This document shows, in pieces, positions 42,536 to 50,442 of a DNA stretch of 57,297 bases. The notes under the pieces were generated by a model. That model worked only from the letters and a program-made list of their open reading frames with translations. It ran no database searches and was not told the DNA's origin. This DNA is from CAZYHU01 sp964524475 (GTDB taxonomy: Bacteria > Patescibacteriota > Minisyncoccia > Phycocordibacterales > UBA1006). The first letter of the stretch is position 1; the number at the start of each line of letters is the position of its first letter. The stretch covers positions 1 to 57,297 of the forward strand of contig CAZGCO010000005.1 of NCBI GenBank assembly GCA_964524475.1, written 5' to 3'. Made by a program: the position numbers and the translations under genes.

Positions 42536-43817
42536 ATTTTTGGAGAACTTTTGGAATTAAAATCGTTCCATCAGGTTGTTGATAATTTTCAAGAATTGCG
42601 ACAAGTAATCTCCCTGCAGCAAAAACTGTAGCATCGTTAGTGTGAATATGTTCTATATTTCCATCAGATCTTTTTACACGAGTATTTAATCTACGAGCTT
42701 GAAAACCGCCTATAGAATCAGCACTGTGGGTTTCTCGGTATTTATTTTGTCCTGGCATCCAAGTTTCGATATCATATTGTCTATTATCTGGAAACCCCAT
42801 ATCTCCTGTACATACTGAAACTACTTGATAAGGAAGTTCTAATTGTTTCAAGATATACTCTTGGATTCCTACGAGTAACTCTTGTTCTTGGAGTGATGTT
42901 TCAGGTAAACAAAATGATTCCATTTCTAATTTATCAAATTGATGTTGTCTAATAATTCCTTTTGTATCTTTACCATTTGATCCTGCTTCACGTCTGAATG
43001 ATGTTGAATAGCCTACATATCGTACAGGTAATTCAGATTCACTAAAAATATGGTCCATATGCATAGACCCTAGTGTATGTTCTGCACTACCTATTAACAT
43101 TAAATCATCTTCAGGAAATGAATAGTGTTCTTCTGGTGTCATGAGGCGAGCCATTTTTAATTGAACACTAGGTCTCACAAAAACAGGAGGTAATACAGGA
43201 ATAAACGGTTTTGTAGAAATAGTGTGTAATCCTAAATTATTTGCAATTTCTTTTATTATTTCTGAATTTGTTAATACACTGAAACACATTTGCACAAGAG
43301 CAAATTGTAATAAAACCAAATCTCCTTTCAAGTAAGCAAATCTTGTCCCTGCTACTTTACCAGCAGTTTCAATATCTAATATTCCTAAAGCCTCACCTAG
43401 TTCATCGTGCTCTTTAACAGTAAAGTTAAATACTGGTTTTTCACCATAAGTTCTAATGACTGCATTTTCAGTATCATCAATTCCGACAGGAGTGTCTACG
43501 GTTGGAACATTAGGTACCTGCAACATCAATTTTTGCCAACTATCCATGATTTCACGGAGTTCATTTTCGTGTTGTTTGAGATCTTCTTTTAATAATGACA
43601 TTTGTGCAATTAGTGTAACTCGTTCTTCTGCTCCACTAGTTGGAATACGGTCTGAAACGGTGTTTTGTTCTGCACGTAATGTTTCAACGAGAGAGAGTTT
43701 TTGTAATCGAACTTGATCCAATGCAAGTAATGCATCCACATCAAAAGTAATGTGTTTTTTAGTACATGCATCACGGACAATATCGGCATTTTCCCGAATA
43801 AATTTAATATCTAACAT
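42507..43817 (-). CDS. serS: Serine--tRNA ligase
   Basis: A 436-residue class II synthetase. The N-terminal helical arm (residues about 30-110) binds the long variable arm of tRNA-Ser. Core motifs: GTRFAYLKGDLVLLQFALVQ, TPEEHYSFPEDDLMLIGSAEH, RYVGYSTSFRREAGSNGKDT (motif 2) and TNDATVFAAGRLLVAILENYQ (motif 3). The last codons overlap the FtsQ-like gene. A TAGTAT box sits 8 bases before the ATG. Confidence 0.95.
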   Translation of the reverse strand: MLDIKFIRENADIVRDACTKKHITFDVDALLALDQVRLQKLSLVETLRAEQNTVSDRIPTSGAEERVTLIAQMSLLKEDLKQHENELREIMDSWQKLMLQVPNVPTVDTPVGIDDTENAVIRTYGEKPVFNFTVKEHDELGEALGILDIETAGKVAGTRFAYLKGDLVLLQFALVQMCFSVLTNSEIIKEIANNLGLHTISTKPFIPVLPPVFVRPSVQLKMARLMTPEEHYSFPEDDLMLIGSAEHTLGSMHMDHIFSESELPVRYVGYSTSFRREAGSNGKDTKGIIRQHQFDKLEMESFCLPETSLQEQELLVGIQEYILKQLELPYQVVSVCTGDMGFPDNRQYDIETWMPGQNKYRETHSADSIGGFQARRLNTRVKRSDGNIEHIHTNDATVFAAGRLLVAILENYQQPDGTILIPKVLQKYVGKTHITK

Positions 43818-43825
43818 ATGTATCT

Positions 43826-43831
43826 ATACTA
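43826..43831 (-). promoter_or_regulatory. -10 box of serS
   Basis: TAGTAT, 8 bases before the ATG; same hexamer as the spc promoter. Confidence 0.5.
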
Positions 43832-43851
43832 GCATATCAAAAGCTTTTTTA

Positions 43852-43881
43852 CAAAAAAAACATGCACCTCTCGGGTACATG
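43852..43881 (-). terminator. Terminator of the small 44180 gene
   Basis: CATGTACC-CGAGA-GGTGCATG (one wobble) followed by nine T residues on the minus strand. Confidence 0.82.
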
Positions 43882-43904
43882 CCTTTTATTAAAATAATTT
43901 GCAA

Positions 43905-44180
43905 TTATTCAGCATGACTACAAGCTGAAAGGGGTATAATAACCCTTACGCCAATATTCTCCAAAGACTCATTATCAACGAGTCCGTGAGAGATAACAGC
44001 TTCTTTTGGGATAAAAATCCTTGTTTTGTCGTTCTCACTAATTTGTCCCATTATTTTTTCCGAAAAACCCTCAGGGATTTTCAAAGTAATTTTGGGAGTT
44101 ACTTTAATTTCTCCTGCCTTTAACAACACGGAGACTCTTTGTCCTGGTAAAAAATTATTTCTTGATGATGTTGTAGTCAT
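43905..44180 (-). CDS. Small protein of unknown function
   Basis: A 91-residue protein I do not recognise. It alternates short beta-like stretches: RVSVLLKAGEIKVTPKITLKI, TRIFIPKEAVISHG and IGVRVIIPLSA. It has no signal peptide or membrane helix, and ends CSHAE. It has its own promoter (TTGACA/TATCAT) and terminator, so it is probably a real, separately expressed gene. Base composition is like its neighbours. Confidence 0.55.
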   Translation of the reverse strand: MTTTSSRNNFLPGQRVSVLLKAGEIKVTPKITLKIPEGFSEKIMGQISENDKTRIFIPKEAVISHGLVDNESLENIGVRVIIPLSACSHAE

Positions 44181-44211
44181 TCTATTCTTTTTTATTTATA
44201 TTCATAATCGT

Positions 44212-44239
44212 ATGATACTCAAGAAAAAAATATTGTCAA
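44212..44239 (-). promoter_or_regulatory. Promoter of the small 44180 gene
   Basis: TTGACA (44234-44239), 16-base spacer, TATCAT (44212-44217). The -35 box lies just after the stop codon of the upstream gene; predicted leader about 25 bases. Confidence 0.65.
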
Positions 44240-44241
44240 GC

Positions 44242-45576
44242 CTACTGTTCCAACACATCAATATCTGCCTGAATTTTATTCACGCGCCCCATAACCTGTT
44301 TTCCGTACGTACAACTTGCACCACCTGTACCATAATATTTACATGCTGCCCGAACCTGTCCTGAATATCCACTACTTGCGCCCAAATCTGATAGGTACAT
44401 AGACGATGCCATAATAGCATCTCTGGCACTCCACGGATTCGCACTACCAGTTACTGCGGTGATTCTGTTAATAAATATTTTCCACGTAGACGGTATGAAC
44501 TGAGCAGGTCCCATTGCCCCTCCCCAACCTTTAACTCCTGCAATAGGACACGAAACAACGGTTTTATACGGATCCATACCCAGATTTCTGGTAATATCTA
44601 AAAACGGTGGTATATCACGAGTTGGACTCATTGAATTAGTATATGTCTTTGTACCCGCAACATTTGTTCCTGTTCCATCATTTTTAGAACTAATATAACA
44701 TTGACCCACATTTGCCCCGAGTGCTGATTCCTGAGTGAGTATTGCCAACACAAACGCAGCAGGAGTTCCTGTGATTTTTTGAGCTTCTTTTGCATATTGA
44801 AGCGCTGTACCAAACGGAATAGCTTTGGTACTACCCCCGGCAAATTTGAATAATTGATTTCTGATTTTATCCGCACGTATCTTGCGATCTGCAATGATTT
44901 GTTCGTAACTCTTTTCTTGAACCTTACTTGCTACTAATAGGCTATTTTTTTCTGACTCTTTGATTTCTACTTTTTTCTTGTCTGATTCCAACGCAAATTT
45001 TACATCTGCTTCACTGTCTTTTTTCTCTTCAAGGAGAGATTTTTCTTTGTCGGTTTGGGCAGTTACTTCACGAATAACCTGAAAACTATTTTGGAGAGAT
45101 TTATTTAATGTATCAAATGTATCACGATCAATAAAATACTGCGAAACAGTATTTCCTGCTAAAAACAATTCAGGTAATGTCGTTTGTTCGATTTGATATT
45201 TTTTACGCAAAATCTGTGCCAGATTTTTTTGTCCACGGTCTTTTTTATTAGCTAATTCATCTATCTTTTTTTCTTTTTGGTTTATCTGACCCCCCAACTG
45301 AGTAATAAGTTTTTGTTTTGTTAATATCTGTAATTTTGCTTTTTCGATTTCACCACGAATAACCGACAGGTCACGACCAATAGATGCTGACTGTTTTTTT
45401 TGATTATTTAATTCTAATTCTTTTTGGGCAATTTCACGCTGTAATTGATCTAATTCTGCACGGAGCTGAGTTTCCTGTTCTGCGGTTTGTGCATATACAG
45501 TAAAAACCCCCAGTGGCCCTAATACTGTAACTATCATAATACATAGAACGATAAATCGTGAAAAAATATTTTTCAT
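44242..45576 (-). CDS. Lytic murein transglycosylase with coiled-coil arm
   Basis: A 444-residue secreted protein. A signal peptide ends near TVYAQ. Residues 30-240 are coiled coil (AELDQLQREIAQKELELNNQ and similar), as in EnvC-like proteins. The C-terminal part is an SLT/MltB-type domain: LAILTQESALGANVG with the catalytic Glu, WGGAMGPAQFIPSTWKIF, and ARDAIMASSMYLSDLGA. It should cut glycan strands and, with the M23 and VanY enzymes, remodel the cell wall. TATAGT lies 8 bases before the ATG. Confidence 0.88.
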   Translation of the reverse strand: MKNIFSRFIVLCIMIVTVLGPLGVFTVYAQTAEQETQLRAELDQLQREIAQKELELNNQKKQSASIGRDLSVIRGEIEKAKLQILTKQKLITQLGGQINQKEKKIDELANKKDRGQKNLAQILRKKYQIEQTTLPELFLAGNTVSQYFIDRDTFDTLNKSLQNSFQVIREVTAQTDKEKSLLEEKKDSEADVKFALESDKKKVEIKESEKNSLLVASKVQEKSYEQIIADRKIRADKIRNQLFKFAGGSTKAIPFGTALQYAKEAQKITGTPAAFVLAILTQESALGANVGQCYISSKNDGTGTNVAGTKTYTNSMSPTRDIPPFLDITRNLGMDPYKTVVSCPIAGVKGWGGAMGPAQFIPSTWKIFINRITAVTGSANPWSARDAIMASSMYLSDLGASSGYSGQVRAACKYYGTGGASCTYGKQVMGRVNKIQADIDVLEQ

Positions 45577-45584
45577 AATGTCAG

Positions 45585-45590
45585 ACTATA
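45585..45590 (-). promoter_or_regulatory. -10 box of the transglycosylase gene
   Basis: TATAGT, 8 bases before the ATG at 45576. Confidence 0.6.
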
Positions 45591-45597
45591 GTATATC

Positions 45598-45626
45598 AAA
45601 AAACTTTCCTTTTGGGAAAGTTTTTT
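45598..45626 (-). terminator. Terminator of rplY
   Basis: AAAAAACTTTCC and its complement around a 5-base loop, 11 bases after the rplY stop codon. Confidence 0.82.
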
Positions 45627-45637
45627 GATAACACAAA

Positions 45638-46273
45638 TTATTCTTGTTCTGGCTCTTCTTCTTTTTTACCTTTTTGTTCTACTTCAATACTATCAAAATC
45701 AATTTCACCACTTGATTCTACTTCTTCTTGAGCTCCTGCAATAACTGCTACAACATCGTCTCCATCATGTCCTTTAATAACAACACCTGTTGGTAAAGCT
45801 ATATCACGAATATGGATTTGATCATGAACATTTTCAAGAGATGAAATATCTACTGACAAGTTATGTGGAAGATCTTTTGGTAAACATTCTACTGAAATTT
45901 CATGGAGCATTTTTTCAAGAGATCCGAGACTTGATTTAACTGCTGGAGAAACACCAACGAAATCAAGAGCTACTGATACCGTAACCGCAGTATTCATATC
46001 AATAGACAAGAAATCTGCATGGATAACCATATCAGTTCCAGGGTCGATTTGATAATCATGAATCAATACTGAATAAGTTTTTCCATCAACAATCAAATGA
46101 ACTGCTGATGATGAACCTGCTTCACGCCATGTTCGTTTGAAATCTTCACGAGAAATAACAATAGATACAGGATCTGAAATACCTGAACCATATACTACTG
46201 CAGGAATATCCCCTGCTGTACGGACATCTATCAATTTTTTCTCAGTTCGTAATGTTGCATTAAGTGTAATCAT
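45638..46273 (-). CDS. rplY: 50S ribosomal protein L25/general stress protein Ctc
   Basis: A 211-residue two-domain L25. The 5S-binding N-domain starts MITLNATLRTEKK and continues with IPAVVYGSG. The C-terminal beta domain includes VALDFVGVSPAVK and LPHNLSVDISSLE, then a Glu-rich tail. The ATG at 46273 is preferred over an upstream one because a TATAGT box ends 9 bases before it and the upstream residues are atypical. Confidence 0.9.
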   Translation of the reverse strand: MITLNATLRTEKKLIDVRTAGDIPAVVYGSGISDPVSIVISREDFKRTWREAGSSSAVHLIVDGKTYSVLIHDYQIDPGTDMVIHADFLSIDMNTAVTVSVALDFVGVSPAVKSSLGSLEKMLHEISVECLPKDLPHNLSVDISSLENVHDQIHIRDIALPTGVVIKGHDGDDVVAVIAGAQEEVESSGEIDFDSIEVEQKGKKEEEPEQE

Positions 46274-46282
46274 AATAGAACT

Positions 46283-46288
46283 ACTATA
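46283..46288 (-). promoter_or_regulatory. -10 box of rplY
   Basis: TATAGT, 9 bases before the ATG at 46273. Confidence 0.55.
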
Positions 46289-46324
46289 CAGATTTTTCAA
46301 AAAAATGCAAGATTCTATTATGTC

Positions 46325-47527
46325 CTATAAATACCCTACGGTATCACCCTGATGGAGCTTTGGATATGCATCGGCGTACAATACTGCTGCTTCTGATTTC
46401 GTGAGGGTTTTATCAGGATGACGAAGAATAATCCTTACCAGTACATTATCCTGATCTGGATGTGCACCCAATTTCACGCGAGCAATTTCAGGCATATCAA
46501 CATAATGAATTCGTCCAATAATGGTTACTTCCTCGAGTAGATCTGCATGAATACCGAATGCATCTCGGATTTTCTCACAAATATCTTCTTCGGAATAGTT
46601 TTTATCAATACAGTATGAAATATCACGAGACATAGCAGGTTGATCAGATACTGATTTGAACGGTTCCATATTCGTCATCTGTTTTATAATACGAGGGTCA
46701 GTTGAACGAATAAATCTGATATCAGGAAGATTCTTACGTGCCATAATCAGTCGCTCTACTCCCATCCCAAGAGCAAGTCCGGAGAATTGCTCTGGATCAA
46801 GTCCTGCATTACGGAGAACTTGTGGATGAATGAGTCCTGCTTCAAACACCTCTATCTGTTTATCTCCCACCTGCGCATACACTTCGATACCGTCGACGGT
46901 GTACGGATGTTGTGCTTCCAAGACAACCATCTGCGCATCAGGACATGCCGCCTGAAATACTGTTTCAGCCAGTCGTAATAAATCTGCCCGTGTTGTTTTA
47001 CCATGTTTTGCAACATTTTGTAGTGTCCATACATCAATCTGATGGAACACATCTAAATGTCGTGGGTCAATAACATCACGACGATATACAAGACCTGGTA
47101 ATACAAATGTTTGCTTACCCAGATTTGCTGTGTCTAGTTTTTTAAAAGTATCTGGAATGAGAGCAGTAGTATGTGTACGCAAAATATGATTTTCGTCAGT
47201 GTATCGTGTATATGTCGATGAACGACCAGGGTTCCCAGGAGAAAAGAGAAGCTTATCAAAGTTATCTTCTGCTGATACAACCGCATCTCCACGAATGACA
47301 GTAATATTTTCAAAATTATTTTTTTCTAGGTTTTCCATCACCTGGTCAAATACCCTACCGATAATATTACGTTCAGTATCAGAAGGCATTGTTAAATCAG
47401 TCACTGACAGTAATCGTTCAATAATTTCGGGAGATGATACTTCGAACCGTAATGGTAAGGGTAAATTTGGGTTTTCCAAGGCAACTGCCTCTTGTGCGTG
47501 CTTTAGAGCTGTTTGTTGTGTGGTCAT
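46325..47527 (-). CDS. pheS: Phenylalanine--tRNA ligase, alpha-type catalytic chain with C-terminal FDX-ACB domain
   Basis: A 400-residue class II synthetase chain. Catalytic motifs: ILRTHTTALIPDTF, LPGLVYRRDVIDPRHLDVFH (motif 2) and FSGLALGMGVERLIMARK (motif 3). Residues about 295-395 (SDQPAMSRDISYCI, YSEEDICEKIRDAF, RIILRHPDKTLTKSEA) look like the ferredoxin-fold anticodon-binding domain, which bacteria normally carry at the end of PheT and mitochondria at the end of their single-chain PheRS. No pheT is adjacent. TATTAT overlaps the upstream ATG (47536), so the start is most likely the next ATG at 47527. Confidence 0.85.
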   Translation of the reverse strand: MTTQQTALKHAQEAVALENPNLPLPLRFEVSSPEIIERLLSVTDLTMPSDTERNIIGRVFDQVMENLEKNNFENITVIRGDAVVSAEDNFDKLLFSPGNPGRSSTYTRYTDENHILRTHTTALIPDTFKKLDTANLGKQTFVLPGLVYRRDVIDPRHLDVFHQIDVWTLQNVAKHGKTTRADLLRLAETVFQAACPDAQMVVLEAQHPYTVDGIEVYAQVGDKQIEVFEAGLIHPQVLRNAGLDPEQFSGLALGMGVERLIMARKNLPDIRFIRSTDPRIIKQMTNMEPFKSVSDQPAMSRDISYCIDKNYSEEDICEKIRDAFGIHADLLEEVTIIGRIHYVDMPEIARVKLGAHPDQDNVLVRIILRHPDKTLTKSEAAVLYADAYPKLHQGDTVGYL

Positions 47528-47534
47528 AGAGTTC

Positions 47535-47540
47535 ATAATA
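47535..47540 (-). promoter_or_regulatory. -10 box of pheS
   Basis: TATTAT, 7 bases before the ATG at 47527; overlaps a competing ATG and argues against it. Confidence 0.5.
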
Positions 47541-47598
47541 GCAAAAATTCAAGAAAAAGCGAGTAGCAAAATACGTTTTTTTATACTTACTAAAATAC

Positions 47599-48018
47599 TT
47601 ATTTTTTTAAAATTTTATGTTCATAGTCTGCAATTAATTCTAAATCCTTCAAATCCTTTTCTCTTGCTTGATCTTTCTTAAAAAACTTAATAGTTTCTAA
47701 ATTTTGAAATCTTTTACCATCAATTATATCTGCATTTTTTATTTGATGACTACGTGTATATTTTTCATGTTCTTTAAAAAAGAAAAAGAAGTCAATATTT
47801 TTATAAGAAATAACATCTCCAATATTTTCTAATGTTCTTTTATTTTCAGGAAACCTTTTTTCAAGTTCATGAAATAATTCTTTAGTAACTAATATATCTA
47901 AATCACTACAATCACGAATATTTCGTACTGCAAGTGAACCACTACTGACAATACAATATTCATCAGGATTTAACTCTAATTCATCAAGTTGTTTTAAAAA
48001 TGTTTCGAGGTTTTTCAT
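47599..48018 (-). CDS. Small nucleotidyltransferase-like protein
   Basis: A 139-residue protein. VSSGSLAVRNIRDCSDLDILV near residues 24-44 fits the polymerase-beta-type nucleotidyltransferase pattern GS-x-DxD. The rest has Lys/Phe-rich helices and a conserved-looking DLKDLELIADY tail. The substrate is unknown; single-domain members act as toxins, antitoxins or antibiotic modifiers. It overlaps the GNAT gene by 4 bases (ATGA), so both are co-translated. AT-rich and unlike its neighbours. Confidence 0.6.
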   Translation of the reverse strand: MKNLETFLKQLDELELNPDEYCIVSSGSLAVRNIRDCSDLDILVTKELFHELEKRFPENKRTLENIGDVISYKNIDFFFFFKEHEKYTRSHQIKNADIIDGKRFQNLETIKFFKKDQAREKDLKDLELIADYEHKILKK

Positions 48019-48506
48019 AAATTTTTTATCATATATAACTCATCATAATAATTCCCGTCACCCATTTTTTGATTATATAAAACTTCTTTGATTTCAAATC
48101 CTAATGATGTATAAAAATCGATTGCAACTTGATTATTTGTATTTACAATAAGTACGACATATTTTTCTTTTAATTTTTCTACTATTGAAATTAACTCATT
48201 AAAAATTTGTCTTGAAAAACCTTTTCCACGATATTCCTTTTTAGTATATACTGCTGATATCGCATACTCTTTTTCATTTTCCCAGTAGTTTAATTTACCT
48301 ATAGCAATTAATTTTGTTTGAAAAAATAATCCTAAGACTACTGTTTTTTCGCTCGTAAGTATTTTCTCCCAGTAAGGTCTATCTTTTTTGTTTTCATATG
48401 CATATTCACCACCAAAAGCACTTGAGTCATTTTGGAGTGCTTCAAGTCTAATATCGCGATAAATTTTCCAATCATCACTGTTTAGTTTTTTTAGTAATAT
48501 ATCCAT
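48015..48506 (-). CDS. GNAT-family N-acetyltransferase
   Basis: A 163-residue acetyltransferase. The acetyl-CoA loop is YRGKGFSRQIFNELI (R-G-x-G variant) near residue 96, followed by VNTNNQVAIDFYTSLGFE, the typical motif B. Substrate unknown. It lies 15 bases after gatB and overlaps the nucleotidyltransferase gene. The stop is UGA, one of only three in the window, and codons are strongly A/T-biased. Confidence 0.82.
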   Translation of the reverse strand: MDILLKKLNSDDWKIYRDIRLEALQNDSSAFGGEYAYENKKDRPYWEKILTSEKTVVLGLFFQTKLIAIGKLNYWENEKEYAISAVYTKKEYRGKGFSRQIFNELISIVEKLKEKYVVLIVNTNNQVAIDFYTSLGFEIKEVLYNQKMGDGNYYDELYMIKNL

Positions 48507-48521
48507 ATAATTATTGGTTTT

Positions 48522-49949
48522 TTATTTCAACAATTCTTTCAATAACTCCTGTACCATTCCTGGATTTGCTGAACCTTTTGACTCTTTCATGACTTGACCG
48601 ACAAAAAACATAAGAAGTTGTTCTTTTCCAGATTTATATTCAGCAACTACTGATGGATTATTATCAATAGCTGACTGGACCATGGCACGCAAAGCTTCTG
48701 GGTCATTTTTCTGAATCATGCCGTGTTCATTTGCAAGTATTTCTGGATCAGTATCGGCTTTCAATATCATTGCAAGAATATCTTTAGTACCGCGAGAATT
48801 TAAATCTCCTGTAACATTCATCTGGATAAGTTTTGCAAAATTTTCTGGACTTGGGATAGTTAGGGTACTATCTTTTGCGAGTAGTCCAAGCATATCACTG
48901 GTGATATAGTTTGATGCGATTTTAATTGATTCTTTATCATTTAAAATACCTGATACTGCCTCAAAAAATCCTCCTAACTGTTTATCAGTAACATAGCTTT
49001 CGATGTCTTCAGGTTTGATGCCATAATTCTCTGCATATCGCGCGCGTTTTTGATATGGTAATTCTGGTAATCCGTTTTGTAATTCTACAAGATCGAACAT
49101 TTTATACAAGTACATTTTTGCAATATCTGGATCAGGAAAATACCGATAATCATTACTATTTTCTTTTTTACGTTGTGAAAATGTTGACTGCTTGTTTTCA
49201 TCCCAACCACGTGTTTCCTGGACAATTTCATCAACCTTACCCACCTCGTATAACGCTATCATACGATCAATTTCGTACGCTGCTGCCTTGCCAACCACAC
49301 TAAAACTGTTAAGGTTTTTAATTTCAACCTTTGTTCCTAATACATCAGGTTTATCTGAAATAGAAAGGTTTAATTCTACACGCATTTCACCCTTTTCCAT
49401 GTTCGCATGTGCAACACCCAATGTTCTGAGAAGAAGTTGAAATTCTTTCGCAAAATTCATAGCTGTATCAGCATCATGAATTACTGGTTCTGTTACGAGT
49501 TCCATCAATGGTACCCCTGCACGGTTAAAATCCACCAGCGAGTAATCACCCCGGTCATGTTTACTGTTAGCAGTATCTTCCTCCAAATGAATACGAGTAA
49601 TTTTTACACCAGCAAGTTCCCCACCAGAAACGATTGGGTATTTATATTGAGAAATCTGGTACCCCTTTGGTATATCAGGATAAAAATAATTTTTACGATC
49701 AAATTCAGAAAAATCTGCAATTGTCCCATGTATTGCAAGTCCTACTTTTATAACATTTTCTATAGCTTGTTTGTTAGGTACTGGAAGCGTCCCAGGATGA
49801 GCCATACATACAGGACAAATATTTTTATTTGGTACTTCTTCGTCGGGATTATTTATACAACTACAAAACATCTTACTATTAGTAGCAAGTTCTGCATGAA
49901 TTTCAAGTCCTATTGTTGGATAATATGTTTTCCCATTTCGTTCTATCAT
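48522..49949 (-). CDS. gatB: Aspartyl/glutamyl-tRNA amidotransferase subunit B
   Basis: A 475-residue subunit that amidates Glu-tRNA-Gln and Asp-tRNA-Asn. It begins YPTIGLEIHAELATNSKMFC and has the zinc Cys set CSC and CPVCMAHPGTLP. FDRKNYFYPDIPKGYQISQY, MRVELNLSIS and the C-terminal YqeY-like domain (LLMFFVGQVMKESKG) complete it. The ATG at 49949 is chosen over a longer frame because it matches the family start and TATACT lies 7 bases before it; the longer frame would run through the terminator and structured RNA. Confidence 0.95.
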   Translation of the reverse strand: MIERNGKTYYPTIGLEIHAELATNSKMFCSCINNPDEEVPNKNICPVCMAHPGTLPVPNKQAIENVIKVGLAIHGTIADFSEFDRKNYFYPDIPKGYQISQYKYPIVSGGELAGVKITRIHLEEDTANSKHDRGDYSLVDFNRAGVPLMELVTEPVIHDADTAMNFAKEFQLLLRTLGVAHANMEKGEMRVELNLSISDKPDVLGTKVEIKNLNSFSVVGKAAAYEIDRMIALYEVGKVDEIVQETRGWDENKQSTFSQRKKENSNDYRYFPDPDIAKMYLYKMFDLVELQNGLPELPYQKRARYAENYGIKPEDIESYVTDKQLGGFFEAVSGILNDKESIKIASNYITSDMLGLLAKDSTLTIPSPENFAKLIQMNVTGDLNSRGTKDILAMILKADTDPEILANEHGMIQKNDPEALRAMVQSAIDNNPSVVAEYKSGKEQLLMFFVGQVMKESKGSANPGMVQELLKELLK

Positions 49950-49956
49950 GTACACC

Positions 49957-49962
49957 AGTATA
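49957..49962 (-). promoter_or_regulatory. -10 box of gatB
   Basis: TATACT, 7 bases before the ATG at 49949, downstream of the ncRNA terminator, so gatB is transcribed separately from that RNA. Confidence 0.65.
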
Positions 49963-49982
49963 CATAAAAAAAACTTTTTTAC

Positions 49983-50014
49983 AAAAAAAAAAACAACATG
50001 TGTAACATGTTGTT
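49983..50014 (-). terminator. Terminator of the structured ncRNA
   Basis: AACAACATG-TTACA-CATGTTGTT followed by nine or more T residues on the minus strand. Confidence 0.85.
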
Positions 50015-50217
50015 TTTTTGTTTCAAAACAGAAATCACAAAGACATCTCTCAATATTCGAAAACATTGAGCGCCCGGTAGCCATAAGGAGAGTCTCAGGT
50101 ATCGTAGATACAAGTCTACGACCCAATACATCCTCTGACCACAAAGCAGACCGCGAGACCTCAATCCCTTTGTGATTTCTAGTTTGAAATCTATTTATTT
50201 TCTCAAGTAACTATCGT
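49984..50217 (-). ncRNA. Structured non-coding RNA, family not recognised
   Basis: A transcription unit of about 230 bases with a strong promoter and an intrinsic terminator but no ORF. A closing stem of about 22 bp joins TTTCAAACTAGAAATCACAA (50168-50189) and AGAAATCACAAAG complement (50021-50042). Inside are GGTCTC/GAGACT, a CGTAGA-N6-TCTACG hairpin extended by GTAT/ATAC across a TGGGT bulge, a CTCAAT/ATTGAG hairpin, and the unpaired-looking GGCTACCGGGCG. It lacks signatures of tmRNA, RNase P, SRP RNA or T-box. A rod with a central open region suits a 6S-like role, but this is only a guess. Confidence 0.65.
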
Positions 50218-50223
50218 GGGTAT

Positions 50224-50251
50224 ATTATATCATAATAACAATATAAGTCAA
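50224..50251 (-). promoter_or_regulatory. Promoter of the structured ncRNA
   Basis: TTGACT (50246-50251), 16-base spacer, TATAAT (50224-50229); start predicted near 50217. The best -35/-10 pair seen in the window. Confidence 0.78.
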
Positions 50252-50442
50252 GTACTTACATTATTATTATGATATACTTGTGGAAAACTATTATCACCCT
50301 CTCGAGTGACCATACGAATATACCCCACAAGCAAAAAACATGCAAGGTATTTATGTTACCATACACAAAAGATATTGACAATACATCCACAGTTTTTCCA
50401 CACAAATAAACCTTGTGAATCAAGGATTTTTTATTATTTTGA
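50252..50442. other. DnaA-box cluster, candidate replication origin
   Basis: The non-coding stretch between the ncRNA promoter and mreB holds TTTTCCACA at 50394-50402, a degenerate box ACATCCACA immediately before it (50383-50391, spacing as in tandem origin boxes), and the inverse TGTGGAAAA at 50279-50287. A run of TTATTATTATGATAT beside the inverse box is a possible unwinding element. dnaA itself is not in the window. A CCTTG/CAAGG hairpin at the mreB end is probably its weak terminator. Confidence 0.45.

Noticed and set aside
49950..50144. N-terminal extension of gatB
   Set aside because: It would be encoded by the terminator and structured RNA and is not GatB-like.
49984..50217. T-box or riboswitch controlling gatB
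   Set aside because: No T-box or specifier signature is visible, and gatB has its own promoter after the RNA's terminator.
50384..50430. Plus-strand promoter TTGACA near 50375
   Set aside because: No -10 box at a suitable distance and no plus-strand gene follows.
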